NCBI RefSeq assembly: GCF_034140825.1
Contig: NC_089043.1
Span: 25,160,001-25,224,000 of the forward strand
Origin: Oryza sativa Japonica Group
Taxonomy: Eukaryota > Streptophyta > Magnoliopsida > Poales > Poaceae
Direction: 5' to 3'
DNA length: 64,000 bases
Notes under the pieces: model-generated
Databases searched by the model: none
What the model was told of the DNA's origin: nothing
What the model saw: only the letters and a program-made list of their open reading frames with translations
Shown: positions 12,790 to 24,981 of the stretch, one piece after another
Layout: each line of letters opens with the position of its first letter
Position numbering within the stretch: position 1 is the first letter of the stretch
Position numbers and translations under genes: made by a program

Positions 12790-12804
12790 GAGGAGGTAAC
12801 TTTT

Positions 12805-13939
12805 GATCACTACAAGAACGTGTTATATGAAATTATCCGCCTTTGTTAGACAACAAAAATTAAACTACTTCGCGTGAAACTTAGTTGTCAAATAAATAAG
12901 AAGAAACTGTGAGCGTCTTAAGAATTAAACATGATCTTAAGGTTGAAATCACATACTCTTGTCAGTTATCACTGTAATATCAAGCGCATCTCAACTGAAA
13001 TTCTCCATCTCTGTCAGACTAGGCCGACATAAGAAGGCCCCGCTAGAAGAAGAAGAGGAGACGAGGAAGAAGAAGGCGTGGGCGTCAGGTTTCAGATCCG
13101 GCATGATGAGGGCGACCAACCGAAGTCCGACACGGCGCCCACCGATGGAGAGCACCAGTATTGCTGCTGGTGGTATCGATAATCGATCGCCTCCCGTCTC
13201 GCCGTCGACCCGTCTAGATCGAACCGATGGCGAGACGGGAACAGCAACGTGCAGCAGCAGCAAGCAAGCATGAGGGTATGAGCTTCACGCGCCGATGCTT
13301 ACCTTTACGCTTACAATCATCAGCTGCCATTCCGCTAGCTAAGCTGCTGCTTTGGCAGTTTCGCCTTGTTTTGTTGTATAAACACTGAACTGCTTTGGTG
13401 CAGAGCACCACTGCAACCACTCGTCTAGTTTATTTATTTATTCACAGCAGTTGCAGCTGCTGCAGCCAATCCAGCCATGGACCATGGACGAGACAGGGAT
13501 TGAGTGGATTAGTAAACGAGTACACAGTTAAAGGGTAGGAGAGGTAGCAGAACGGATAGGATAGAGGTTTATTAATCTCGACAGGAACACGATGATGAGA
13601 CGTCGTGGTATGGACAATAATAATAAGGGTCTTACAAGACACGTCAACTGTAGCTTTACAATGTACTACAGGCAAATATAGGCAGGACTATTCTTCATCA
13701 CTGGCGAGCGAATAGGCAGCAATAACAATAACAATAATAACAACAGCACCAACAACAAAAGGAAGAGGACTGAACGAACGCTGTCGACGATATGCATGGA
13801 TGTTTCTCTTGAGCAAGGAATCCGAAGCGTGAGGATGGATCCAACAAATCCCGCAAAAGGTGAAAGGGAATTTCTTTAGTCAGTTCCTGATCAAGACGTA
13901 TTGTCGGCCAGAAATTTTGTAGCCTCAAGCAGTAATTGT
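12805..13939. other. TAC1 downstream region and probable last (non-coding) TAC1 exon
   Basis: The part from about 13940 downwards, read on the minus strand, should be the final 3'UTR exon of TAC1; its 3' end cannot be fixed from sequence alone. A GC-richer patch at 13020-13270 has open frames on both strands, but none looks like a protein family I know. CAA/CAG-type low-complexity sequence lies at 13720-13760. Confidence 0.35.
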
Positions 13940-15402
13940 TCCCAGTTCGACTACTCAACCAGCTCAAAAAAAAAATTGGCATCAAGAGATCGACTTTGGT
14001 TCAGAACCACCAACGTGTTCCCAATATGGAGTGTGATGCATTTTTTTGGATAATGTGGAGCGTTAAGCAGATAGAATGTATATAACTTCACTATGATCAC
14101 ATTTTAAAATAGAGAAAAAGATAAAAGTAGATGCTTATATATGGTGAAATTTGCTTCTGATGATTTGGTCCATCATAGCTCCAGCCTACAATAATACAGG
14201 AGCGAGAAGAGTTTGCCAACCTTTCTACAGCTGGGACCAAATCCATCAATTTGTTCAGATTTTCAACGAATCCATTGGTTTCATGATAGAATTCATCAAA
14301 AGAGGATTAGCTGCATGTCTAGTGTCCACTGGCCTTTTTCAGAACATGCACGTCGTGTGCAATTGCAGTGCTCGTTGCACGCCACTGTACCATGGCATGT
14401 GCTCATTTTGCTTCGAATGAAGCTTTGCATCATGGCAGGAACGAATGCATTTTAGTCCGAACCCATGCTTCCTAATCCCTATATGTTTCAACTCGTATTG
14501 CTCTTTCCACCATAGGCAGTTCCATGATAGGATCCACCGAAAACACTATTTCTTAAAAATATTCTGAAGAACACAGTCTCCATGGTCACTGCATCCCAAT
14601 TCCCAATCACCAACCGTTAAAATACACACACCATTCTTTCTACTTAAACAAACAGCAGTTCCATTATCAGAGGCCAGAAGTGTTCTTAGTTTGGTTCTAT
14701 CAACTTGATGTAATTGTCTGAGATCAATAAAAGCTTCATTTATCTAAAAGTTTATATGGTTTTCTGAGAAAATGTGAAGAATAAGGGGGCAGCTCAGATT
14801 TTAAAAAATGCCAAGGCATACACAGTAATAGATTGTGTTTTGAGATCCCAATAATAAGCAGAGGCAATAGGTGATAACATTTTATTTAAATACAGGTCAG
14901 AGTGTCAAGCAGCACTTAGACCCTCTTGTGAGTTCCACATAAATGGAGGCAACAGGTGATAGAATATTCAATTTTTGAACCATTACTTGTTTTTGACTGT
15001 GAGAAGCTTGAAATGGAAAAATTACTTTCCTGTGCTATTCAGTTCTTTTTTGCATCTGCCTTATTAAACCTGAGAATATTCATATGTTCTATTCCTAGTG
15101 AAATGTAGCCTAAACGAATTACTATATTCTTGAATGTGATTCGTGGGTCATGCTAGCTCTAGGACCCACAAACAAATATAACTTTGGTAGAAGGTATCCA
15201 TTCTATGCAAATACTACCTCAGATATTAACCTAATTTTATTACAAACAATGGAATCCAAGTAAAAATCAAGAAAATTTGGAAAGGTACAAAATCGTATGC
15301 AAAACACAAGGGCCTTGAGCCCTGTATAGTTCAACAGACAGCTTTAAAAAAACTCTAGGTAATAAATTGCCAGATAGAGAAAGGAAACTTTTGTCCACAA
15401 AC
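13940..15402 (-). other. TAC1 3'UTR intron; its 3' splice site carries the GGGA form
   Basis: Directly after the TAC1 stop codon the minus strand reads TAATGCTAG|GTTTGT, giving a donor at 15402. About 1.46 kb further on, after a poly-T tract, the minus strand reads AACTGGGAAC with GGGA at 13943-13940. Published work on TAC1 describes a 1.5-kb intron in the 3'UTR whose acceptor is AGGA in the functional (spread) allele and GGGA in the compact allele. A at 13943 would complete the AG acceptor; here it is G. Intron length and local sequence both fit. An intact CAG/GA lies about 55 bp further downstream (minus 13889-13885) and could serve as a substitute acceptor. Confidence 0.65.
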
Positions 15403-15408
15403 CTAGCA

Positions 15409-16688
15409 TTATGCAGTGACAGGGCCCTCTGCATTGCTACGTCCATTGAGCTGCTCTGGGTGGATCTTCTTCCCCAACATCTTCCTCATGACCTACTTAT
15501 TTTACAGATGACAAAAACCAAAAAGGTGCATTCCAGGTCAGTGATCATTTACCACTAAAGACTGGCTAGATGCATAATGCTTACTCCAGTTGTAGCTATA
15601 TGGTAAAACATATGTGTAAGATGTGGCGCACTGACCATGGAACAAAGTGTAATAAATTCCAGACTAGTAAAATATAATGTAACAAGGCTTAACAAATAAA
15701 GCAGAGACGAAGAAAACCATACTCGACTTAATTTTCTTGTAGCCTTCAGCGGCTTTGACGTTGGTTTTGTTGGCTTCTTGTGATGCATCTTCTCCATGCA
15801 CGACGTAGGCTTTGAAGTGGATGCCCCAGCAACAATGACGATTTTCGGGTAACACTTATCCTCTGCATCACTTGATGAGAATGCTTCTGCAGCAAATAGA
15901 TCGGCAAGTGTAGTTCTCACTTTCTCCACCTTCTCTAACATCAGAAGTGGTCGTTCCTGGATGTTAGGAACATCTTCCACTTCCATGCCATGCATTAGGA
16001 TTTCCTCCTTCACAAAGCACATGAAGTTGTCTTCTTTCATCGATGATGAGTGCATCTTGGCAGGCTCAAGAGCAGATGCCGGTTCACTTGGTGCTGTAAC
16101 TGGTGTGTCCTGTTTAGCCTCAGCCTTTTCTTCTTCGCACTTCTCTTGTTCCACTTTCTCATCACACATGATGATGGGCTCATCTTGTTCAATACAGGAC
16201 TCAGGACAGAGTGAGTTTACATTGTGGCCCAGCGTGCCAATTGCAAGTATACCATTAATAAGCACATCACGGAGCAGCAGGGCCTCAGTGTCTTGCTCAG
16301 TCACACTTGCACGCAGAGAGTCTTCCTTCTCTTCCATGGCTACTCCATCAGGAAAAAAAATAGAAGAGAAGAAACAAGAGTTGACAACATGAGAACAACA
16401 AAACATGTGGTACATAAAAGAGAGATATCCTGGTATCCTTACCCTTGTTCTCATTGATGGTGCAATACTCGACATTAGAATGCTTCTTCCGATTCAGCCA
16501 ATTGAACACCTGGTAGTGCCATAAAAACATAAATCACCAGTAATCTCATTAGATATAAGAACAGTGAGTTGAATCCAACGCACTTGTTTAAGAGAGACAG
16601 AAACTGCAAAGACCTGTACTTTACAGCATACACTATACACGGACAAATGGTGTATCAGCATGAACTAACTGTGTACCTTTAGAGCCAT
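15409..16688 (-). CDS. TAC1: TAC1, tiller angle control protein (IGT/LAZY family)
   Basis: Controls tiller angle in rice: high expression gives spread tillers and low expression gives erect, compact plants. Coding exons on the minus strand are 16688-16677 (only 12 nt, MALK), 16509-16443, 16339-15723 and 15492-15409, all GT-AG and in phase, giving 259 aa. The protein starts MALKVFNWLNRKKHSN, as in the IGT family. It has the family-naming IGT at residues 60-62 (LAIGTLG), an acidic lysine/glutamate-rich middle, and ends KKIHPEQLNG...GPVTA. It lacks the C-terminal EAR-like LxLxL region found in LAZY1 and DRO1, which is the known difference of TAC1. Length and sequence agree with my memory of rice TAC1. 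Intron 3 is read through in an open frame that extends to 15555, but the splice given restores the known C-terminus. A further intron lies in the 3'UTR. Confidence 0.95.
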
Positions 16689-19204
16689 CTCTCTAGAACC
16701 AATATGAAACCAGAAGAGAAAGCCAGACAGTAGCTCAGATCCTCAAATGCATGGCATGGTTTTATAAAAAGACACTAGTCTCATGATTGAATGGTCCAGG
16801 AGACAGAAGAATGGACTTTTGGTTGCAACTGGCTTGGCCTGACTCACTGAAGTAAATTCTTTCACCAAGGTAGATAAGCACACTTTCGACAGCCATATGC
16901 TACATTCTGTTCAAAGTCAGCAAACATCAGTCACTAATCACACCAGGTAGGGAATGATTCAGAAAAATTCCAACCACCGAAATGTGGCCTATTACATGTG
17001 CAAGTTGGGGCCCCACTGACAGAACGGATCAGGTCAAATTGGTGTGTAATATTGGGCAAACTTATATCAAATAGCATGGAAGAGTATGTGCATTCCCATA
17101 TAGACATGATTAGACCGAGTGCCAAGATTTGTTCCAGATTAAGCAAGTATCAAGACTCAGGCTTAAATTGAAAGCCATTACTTTATGAGATACTCGACAT
17201 CTGTGCAAATATGGTCATTATTCCAGCTTTCCAAAGAGATGGAATTCTCAATCTGTTCTTGCTCTAAAGATTCTTGAGCACTGCAGGCCTGTAGCACCAA
17301 GTTTATCATTCAACAGTAAGTTGCACATGCTTATTTGCTCTTGGTGTCTAGTGATCTTGCACATTATCCATAGCAGACTAGTCACTGACAGTGGGCTGCG
17401 ATTTCATAGGCCAGTAGCAGCTGGCAACAGGCAGTAGCCTGCATGTTTGCAATTAACAGCAATGTATTATGGTATCTAATGCCATCAGCAAGTAGTGACT
17501 CCAGGTGTACAGAGTAACTATTAGCTGGCAGAGGGACAGGCATGCAATTTAATCCTGTAGTAGCAAAAGTTCAGTTGAAGGTTCCCTGTATCTGCTTACT
17601 AATATTTAAACTTTTAGATGCCTATATCATTAGACCATGTTGTCTACACCAAAGACCATTAGTTCAATCCTGTTTTATTTGTATAAAAGTTTCTCATTTG
17701 ATTACTTCGAATCAATTTTGTAGGCCAACTGGATGATACTGAGTCAGAATCACAAGCTTGACACTCCATCCCTACGTCCTAGACTAATGAACCACAAGAA
17801 TTTGTTAATGATTTCTAGACCTTCATCACATATTCCTAATATGTTCAAAATATTGTTTAGGAACTAAAATGTTCAAAACTACATTCTTTCTTACTCAAGC
17901 AAGCAAATCCAGACGAGCAATTCAACACATCAGTAAAGACAGCTGGCTGAAATAGCTTGGAAAATTCTAGCGGACTGCTTTGGAACAAAATATGTTCTAG
18001 ATATAATAACAGGATGCAAACATAGAAGTGGTTTTCATTAGTTCTCTCATCCTTGATTAGCTCCCTACATACAATGTATCCAAAGATGTTGCTATGACAG
18101 ACCTCGTGCAGTTGTTTGTGCCAGAACTAAAGCACCAGCCAACACCAACAAACCAGTGGGGATGAGCAAAATAATGCTGGGCTGATCATGTAATCATCTC
18201 AATAACCTAATAAAAATAGACTATTGAGAAGGTAACCTTGTCCAGATGATGGTTCATGAAGCTCTTTCACTGCACAATCCCCCACCACCATCATTCAGTA
18301 TGCAAAAAAGACCTGTGCACTTCATCTTCTTCATGACACCGAAAGCTTCAACAGATCAAGCTGTGTCCAGTTCCATCTGGCTTGACGGATGAAGAATGAC
18401 AGCTGAGGCTCACAAGAACAGAAATACATGCTCTGCATCCACCTCTCAACAGTACCGACCTTCCAGCGGACCCATATTTGTGATGCAATGATATGTCATC
18501 CAGTTCCATCCGGTTTGGCGCATTATGAATGACCAGAATAATACTGTATCAGGTTATAGCACAGTTCAGCAGCTAGTTGCTTCACAGCAATACTGAAATA
18601 AAGGGAAGAACACTAATAGACAAGCAAGGTACAGCAGGCATAAATCAATGTAGATGACAGATACAACATACCGAAGAAAGATATGTACCATGTTTCTTGT
18701 GCTTGCACATTAGAATATAGATTATTGTGTAGAAAGAATGGATGGTCATGGAGAGTAAAGAATTCTCTTTGCATAAGGGCAAGGACTGATGAAGCACATA
18801 TCAGTTTACGCAGATTGCAGCATTTCACCAAAAGCTGATATGAAACAGATAGCCCAAAGCATTGATTCAAGTGGAAATAAAAAATTCCTGGGAGTGAACA
18901 TCAATAGTACAGGAGAAACACAAACAGATAAGTCCATATGCCTCAGTCCTGGCAAAGTGTAGGGCACTTAAGAAGGATGTCTATTCAAGCACATAGTGGA
19001 GCTATGAGTTATCGATCTCAGAATATCTGAGAAACAGGACAAGATCCAGCTGTTACATTAAAGCAACTATTTGATAAACAACATGATTTTTTGATTCCAC
19101 GAGTATTTGGCATGATGAATATAAGACATAAGCAGTATGGTATATTTACTACAATCATTGGACCAACAAATGGCATTATGGACCTTACAGATTATTTGCA
19201 GGAA
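16689..19204. other. Gene-free stretch between TAC1 and the homer-like gene
   Basis: The region holds the TAC1 promoter and 5'UTR on one side and the 3' flank of the next gene on the other. Around 18370 and 18500 two short related segments share TCCAGTTCCATC(T/C)GG. No coding region or clear transposon ends were recognised. Confidence 0.35.
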
Positions 19205-21660
19205 CTACTGTTTTCTTGTAGGAAATGGACTCAAAAATCTCATCTTAAAACAATAGTCCAGTGCAATTGCAGCAGGTAGAAATGTCAAAATGTTCTCAAC
19301 CACACTAACTGCACCATCAAGGGCAAGTGATATTAAGGCATCAGTGCTCAGCTCAAAGGGCCTCCCAGATTCCACCATAGCAAGGCCTGCAAATAATTTA
19401 GTTCAAATAAACAAAATGACAATGTGCTTGAATATGTGCTGAGAAGTTTTATGAAATAGCATTATCGAGTTTTACCTCTTACAAAAGCAAATGCAGCAGC
19501 AGCCCCTGTTTTTAGTTGGACATTGTCCAGATCTCTCCTAATGGCATACCGGAATGTTACTCCAAACAAAGCACAACTTATGAAAATAACTGACAACTGA
19601 ACAAATAATTGTGGAAAATCATGGGCTTCATAAAAAGATATGGGTAAACTAGCTAGAACACCAACTACAGAGGAAACTGCTGCAGCTTTTACAGATTCCA
19701 GTCTTTCACTATCTTCATCAATATCTCCACTTGGTACATCTCCAAAGCTTTGATCCTCAAGACTAGAAGACAAGGAACGTTGTGCTTCATCAATCATTTC
19801 TCTTGCTTGTAGCAATTCACGTTGGGACTCTGTGATCTTGTTTATGTAATGCAGCATTGTAAACAACATTATTAAGAGGAAATAGCACATAGGAAACACC
19901 AAGCTACAAATAATTCATGTCCTTCCCATGTATATTGAAGGAAAGATAATTTGATGATTACAGAAATGAATTGTCATACAATTGATATCACAACTAATAA
20001 TCATTCTGCCTTTATCGTCATGGGACCACATGAATCTGACACATGCTACTAGTACTTTATGTTTTCTCAAAAGACATGGAACCATCTCCTATACAGAAAT
20101 GGAGAATATAAACAGTTGGAAGGATTCAAAGCATCTGATATGCTAAGAAGGCAAGATATTCAATTGTTAATTTGTAAAATAAAAAAATCCTAGAGAAAAA
20201 ATGATGGAAACTACACAGATGATTTGCTAAGGTCAGATTATAATGGCATAGAATTAGCAAAACTGTGGACAGATATTGCACCTTTACAGACTACATTAGT
20301 GTACAAATACAGTTATTTTCAGCCTCAGGTACTAGATTGATATATTAACGCGACCAGCTTCAAACATAAGGATATTTCGTATTTGTTTCAGTATCCAGCT
20401 AAGCGTTTGTAGGGGAAATTCATCTAGTTTTCTAAATCTAACAAACTGTTCAGCATAGATCAAATGAGCTGATTTCTACAGTACATCTCCAACTGGATAT
20501 GCATAACAAGCCATGACAAAGCAAGAATATATAAACTACAATTTATCGACTGTAGGGATATTGTGCTTGGCACTTCTATCCAAAAGGCATTTCAAAGAAT
20601 CGAATCCAGCGAAATGGCATGGAAAAGTCGGTTCAATGTAAGGCGGTGCAATGCATATCAGGGTTTGCTTTCAGAAATAGCATTTTTTGCCTGCTTGTAG
20701 AAAACGCTCAAGGAGTAATAGGTTAGGCAGTATATAGATAGGAGAAAATAACTGGAGCTTTTTCATATTCTCTGACAATAGTCTTCAATACGCAATTTTC
20801 TGTTTCCGTGCATTACATATTTACATTTCGTAAATCACATGCACCCGTGGTGAGGTACTACTGTTCGGCTAATTAAAGAGCATTCCTCAAGCTCGTCGGT
20901 GCCACATTAACTCAAACACAAAGGCGGCAGTCACAGAACATCTAGGGCCACACCGACACAGTAGTACAGTACAACCACAACCATACTAGCACGCCATTGC
21001 ACCGCAACACCCTGGTGGTGCCATATTGCTGGTTCATGCTACGTCTATTGCCACCAGATGCGTGCATCACCGCGTCGGGGTGGGGATTGGACCGCGCGTG
21101 TGTACACTGTACAGCACTATAGCTAGGTGAGGCCACGTCGCTCTCCACCATGAGGCCATGAGAGACCCACTACTCGCTAGGGCAGGCACTCTGCTCGTTG
21201 ATTGAGGCGAATGCAGAGCAGGCAAAGCATCAAACAGGTTGAACGCGGGCAGCAGTCACCATACCTCGTCGCGGCGCCTCTCGAGGCGGCGGACCTCCTC
21301 GCTGGCGAGGCGGGCGGCGGCCTCCTGGCGCTCGATGTCGGCGAGCGCGGCGCGCGCCCGCTCCACCCGCCGCTCGGCGGCCTCGACCCCTTCCACCAGC
21401 GCGCGGTTCTCCTCGCGCAGCAGCAGCTCGTCCACCTTCTCCCCCACCGCCGAGCTCAGCCACGCCGCCGCCTCCCGCTTCCCCTCCCCCTCCCCCTCCT
21501 CAACCTCGCCGCCGCCCGCGCCTCCCCCCGTCGCGCATCTCCAGCGGACGCCTCGGCCTCGGCCTCGGCCCCGGCCGCCGCGGCATCGCGCAGCGAGGGG
21601 ACTCGCGGCCGGAAGGGGAGAGGGATGGATGAGCGGACGGAGGAGGGCGAGGTGTTGCAT
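19205..21660 (-). CDS. Plastid membrane protein of the 'homer-like' family
   Basis: Coding exons on the minus strand: 21660-21265, 19836-19476 and 19386-19205 (312 aa, stop TAG); phases agree and all junctions are GT-AG. The N-terminus is arginine- and alanine-rich, like a transit peptide. Residues of about 60-170 form a strongly charged coiled coil (EEGEGEGKREAAAW, EKVDELLLREENRAL, ITESQRELLQAREM). The C-terminal half has hydrophobic segments (AVSSVVGVLASLPISF, LSVIFISCALFGVTFRYA, NILTFLPAAIAL) around the conserved FRYAIRRDLDNVQLKTG. This matches a plant-specific chloroplast family annotated only as homer-like, whose function is unknown. The first intron of about 1.4 kb could hide a small exon, though the LERRRDE/ITESQRE join fits the family. 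The start is the first ATG of the frame. Confidence 0.78.
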
Positions 21661-23666
21661 TGTGTGCGTTCGCCGCGGCAGCGAGCTCTGCTGCGGAGGT
21701 TTGGATGGGAAGAGGACGGCGAGGAGTTAGCGAAGGCCCGTTTGACCCACTGCAGGTGGACCCCACAATAGACCGCCTGTGGACCTCCGTAGCAGTAGGG
21801 TGGTCAATGACTGCAAAGTGGGCCCACATGTCAGTGACTGGAGAGGCACAGGACCTCTCTTCCAGGTGTCAATAAATAAATAGTGCTACTACTACTGTTT
21901 ATTACTGCATTTCTGAATTTTTGAAGCATCAGAATTCAGACATCAACAAAAGAGCTACACAGAGAAAGAACTGCAAGGCTATCAGCAAGAACTGCAAGTG
22001 GCAGAATCCAGAATGGACGGTTGGTATTCAGCGATCCATTTGCAAGCAAGTAGCAACATGTCAGAAGAAAGAGAACACCTGAAAGCCAGTGATGCAACCT
22101 GAAATTGAGTACAGTATTTGCGATTACAGAACAAATTCAGTAGGCATCCAAAATGAATAATGTGCGTATGTCATCGACAGACTTGAGATCGCAAATATGC
22201 ACTCGCTAAGCTGGCATCCTGGCACAAATTGATGCAGCACTTGAACATTCTTGGGAACACATGCAAATATCAATACACCAAGTAGGTAGAGCAAGTGTTT
22301 GAAGGGTTGAACATTCTCAAAGTTAGTTTCAACTTTCAAGTAATAAGGAAACATGTATAAGGAAATATGACTGAATCTCATTGCAAATACCATCCAAAGG
22401 TCAAAAAATAAACTTGAAAACCTGCACACAAGTCAGAGGTTATAAGACAGTGTTCTTCAGAATTGCAGGTAACCAGACTTCATGTTTACGAGTGCTAACA
22501 AAATGAGATGCCAGGTAACATTGCACAGACATAAGTTTGAGGTCCATATGTCAGCGAATCATGCTTTCAAACTTGAAATTGTTCCAATCCCTCTGAAGTC
22601 AATAAGAAGAGTTTTTCTTTTTTGAGATAATAAGAGGAGTTCTGAAACACAGGAAGCACACAAAAGCCTGGCTTAACTTTGTATTAAGACAGAGAAACAA
22701 CAACGGACCAAGCAAAACGGACAACCGCAAGAGAACCAAGTTGTGTCTCGTGTCAGCACTCAGCAAGAACAAGGAAGGGAGAGACAGGAGACCCGAAAAA
22801 AGAATAAACTGAAGGGTAGTCCAAAAACACGGAACTGAAGAACACTTTAAATATAAAGCCTAAACTGATGGACCAGAAAAGAGCATGCCCAACCCCTTCA
22901 CATCTGCTTGCTGCCAACTACTGATTGGGTAGACCATTTGGAGGTCATACACCACAGGTTCTATCAGGATTCAGGAATGAAAGTTACAGTTATAGGAGTG
23001 GAAAATCATATAAATAAGTGGTTCTAAGACCTGGCATATGTCATATTTTTAGGAGTACAAATCATAAACATGATCAGCTATAATTTATGATATCATCCAT
23101 TGGACATGTGTGTCATTCCTGGTCTTGTTTATCACTATCACTGGACTAACTGTGACAACTCCGCAGGATTTGCAGCATTGTATAAATCACAAAGCAAACA
23201 GGGTTAAGAATTCTGCTACTGCCTACCCTACACAAGTTACAACCATGCAACTTCAGGGACATAGTCAAATATAACCAATTAACATTATGGTACTAGCATA
23301 TTCCTTGATGTATTATGTGCTTTACTCACTATTACTGCAGTATCAGAGGAAAATAAACGCAAAAGAAGCTTCATAATATCTCAACAAGTTGCATAGCACA
23401 TAAAGTAATGCTGTCAGCATTTAGGGAACAAAATTATTTTGCTCCTGTGGTCAAAATCCTAAGGAAAAGTATTCACTATATCAACCAAAACAACAATTGA
23501 CTGGTCGAATAAGATGCAAGTACTGATCGCCGTATGAATATATTGTTTACATAAATGACCTAGTAAGCAAGCTAGTGATCAAGCATTACCATTCTTTTCT
23601 CTCATGTGAGCAACTGAGCAATAGGGCTTCAACATTGATCTAGGATGAACCCTACTCAGGCTTGCA
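21661..23666. other. Stretch between the homer-like and F-box genes
   Basis: The GGCCCAC-type motifs at 21730-21830 are probably in the homer-like gene promoter. The rest is AT-rich and without recognisable coding sequence or clear element ends; it may hold 3'UTR sequence of the F-box gene on the minus strand. Confidence 0.35.
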
Positions 23667-24782
23667 TCAACACAAGCTGGGAAAGATCCAAACTGATGGT
23701 CTGATCAGTGAACTGTTGTTCAGGGGTGGCGCGCCTGGATAGTCAGCATTGCAGACATCACAGGTTCCATCAGCCAAGGAATACTCATGCCACTCACCCA
23801 AGCGTCGCCCAGCTGCATATAAGCAATCCCCTCGAACCCCTGGATGATCTTGATCAACGCAAGCTGCGAATCCATCCAAGCCAAGAAACAGCGACCGCCC
23901 GCCCAAGTTGGTGATCATCTCCCACTTCCTTTTCTCAGATGCCCAACGGAACACGCGGTACACAACCCTCTCCTCATGCTCCACGCTGATGAGCAACACC
24001 TCGCCTCCACACTCCCCGAGCATGAACCGATCCCCCTCCGGCCTGTTCGCGTCATCATGCTCTCCTCCCAGAAATGACAGCTCCAGCGAACTCTCCGACA
24101 GCTGGAGCGTGGCAAGACGGAGGCCAACCAGCGCGTAGAGGGTGCCATTGACAGAGATCAAATCGTCGAACACATGGGGTGCAGGGGCGGAGGCAACGCG
24201 CCAGAGCGCGTCCCCGGGGCGGCAGTGCTGGACGGTGGCCCGGCCGGGCAAGAAGATGACGACGAGGAGGTCCGCGGTGAGGATGACGCGGGAGAAGGGC
24301 GCGAAGACCCTGGGGAGGCGGAGCTGCTCGCCGGTGAAGAGGCGGAGGAGGAGGAGCCTTGGCGGGTAGTTGTTGGCGGCGGTGGTGGAGGTGACGAGGA
24401 AGCCGTGGGCGTAGAGGAGGGTGTAGCGCGAGGGGGGCAGGTGGTGCCCCCATGGGAGGCGGAAGCGGTGGAGGCGGCGGAGGCGCGGGTGGAAGAGCGC
24501 CTCGGCGAAGGAGGGGTAGAGGGAGACGAGGAGGAGCGGGGACTGCGAGGCGAGGAGGCGGCGCGACGCCGGGAGGAGCGCGCGGTAGGCGCGGCAGGAG
24601 GCGCGCAGGGAGAAGAAATCCTCCAGGGACGTCAGGCGGCGGGCTATGTCGGGGATGAGATCCAGCGACGGGGACGACGAGTCGGCGGGCGCCGCCGAGG
24701 TAGGGGTGGAGGAATCGCCGCCGGCGGCGATGGAGGCCGGCGGTGAGTGGTGGCGCCGGCGCTTCGCCTCTGCGGTGGCCAT
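23667..24782 (-). CDS. F-box protein with DUF295 (single exon)
   Basis: A single open frame of 371 aa. ATG 24782 is chosen; the frame continues upstream for ten codons but only to a GTG. Residues of about 40-72 (LDLIPDIARRLTSLEDFFSLRASCRAYRALL, given as a span) form an F-box. The next 200 residues have the hydrophobic LLLV/LLLLR pattern of grass DUF295 F-box proteins. The C-terminal part, with FLGLDGFAACVD, GDCLYAAG and a final PSVWIFPSLC, is the typical DUF295 end. Such proteins are presumed adaptors of SCF ubiquitin ligases through SKP1; the target is unknown. The family is very large and fast-evolving in rice. The frame is intact, but expression cannot be judged from sequence. Confidence 0.88.
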   Translation of the reverse strand: MATAEAKRRRHHSPPASIAAGGDSSTPTSAAPADSSSPSLDLIPDIARRLTSLEDFFSLRASCRAYRALLPASRRLLASQSPLLLVSLYPSFAEALFHPRLRRLHRFRLPWGHHLPPSRYTLLYAHGFLVTSTTAANNYPPRLLLLRLFTGEQLRLPRVFAPFSRVILTADLLVVIFLPGRATVQHCRPGDALWRVASAPAPHVFDDLISVNGTLYALVGLRLATLQLSESSLELSFLGGEHDDANRPEGDRFMLGECGGEVLLISVEHEERVVYRVFRWASEKRKWEMITNLGGRSLFLGLDGFAACVDQDHPGVRGDCLYAAGRRLGEWHEYSLADGTCDVCNADYPGAPPLNNSSLIRPSVWIFPSLC

Positions 24783-24981
24783 TTCCCCTCCCAAAAATGA
24801 ATTTTCCGCCACTTTTTTTCCCTTTTGTTTCTTCTTGCCAATTACTCCTGTCCGGTGGAAAACTAAAGAAGACTAGTCAACGCCCACACCTGTCCGGTTG
24901 TCAATTGTCATGGGTTGAAGCCTTGAGGCCCGTGGGCCGAATTGGAATGCTTAAGGACGATATTCCGTTCGGATGAAATAA

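Noticed and set aside
15555-15722. Extension of the TAC1 frame beyond exon 3 (KLSRVWFSSSLL...)
   Set aside because: It is intron sequence; the GT donor at 15722 and exon at 15492-15409 give the known TAC1 C-terminus.
24174-24746. Long plus-strand frame opposite the F-box gene
   Set aside because: Glycine/glutamate-rich antisense of a GC-rich coding region; no domain.
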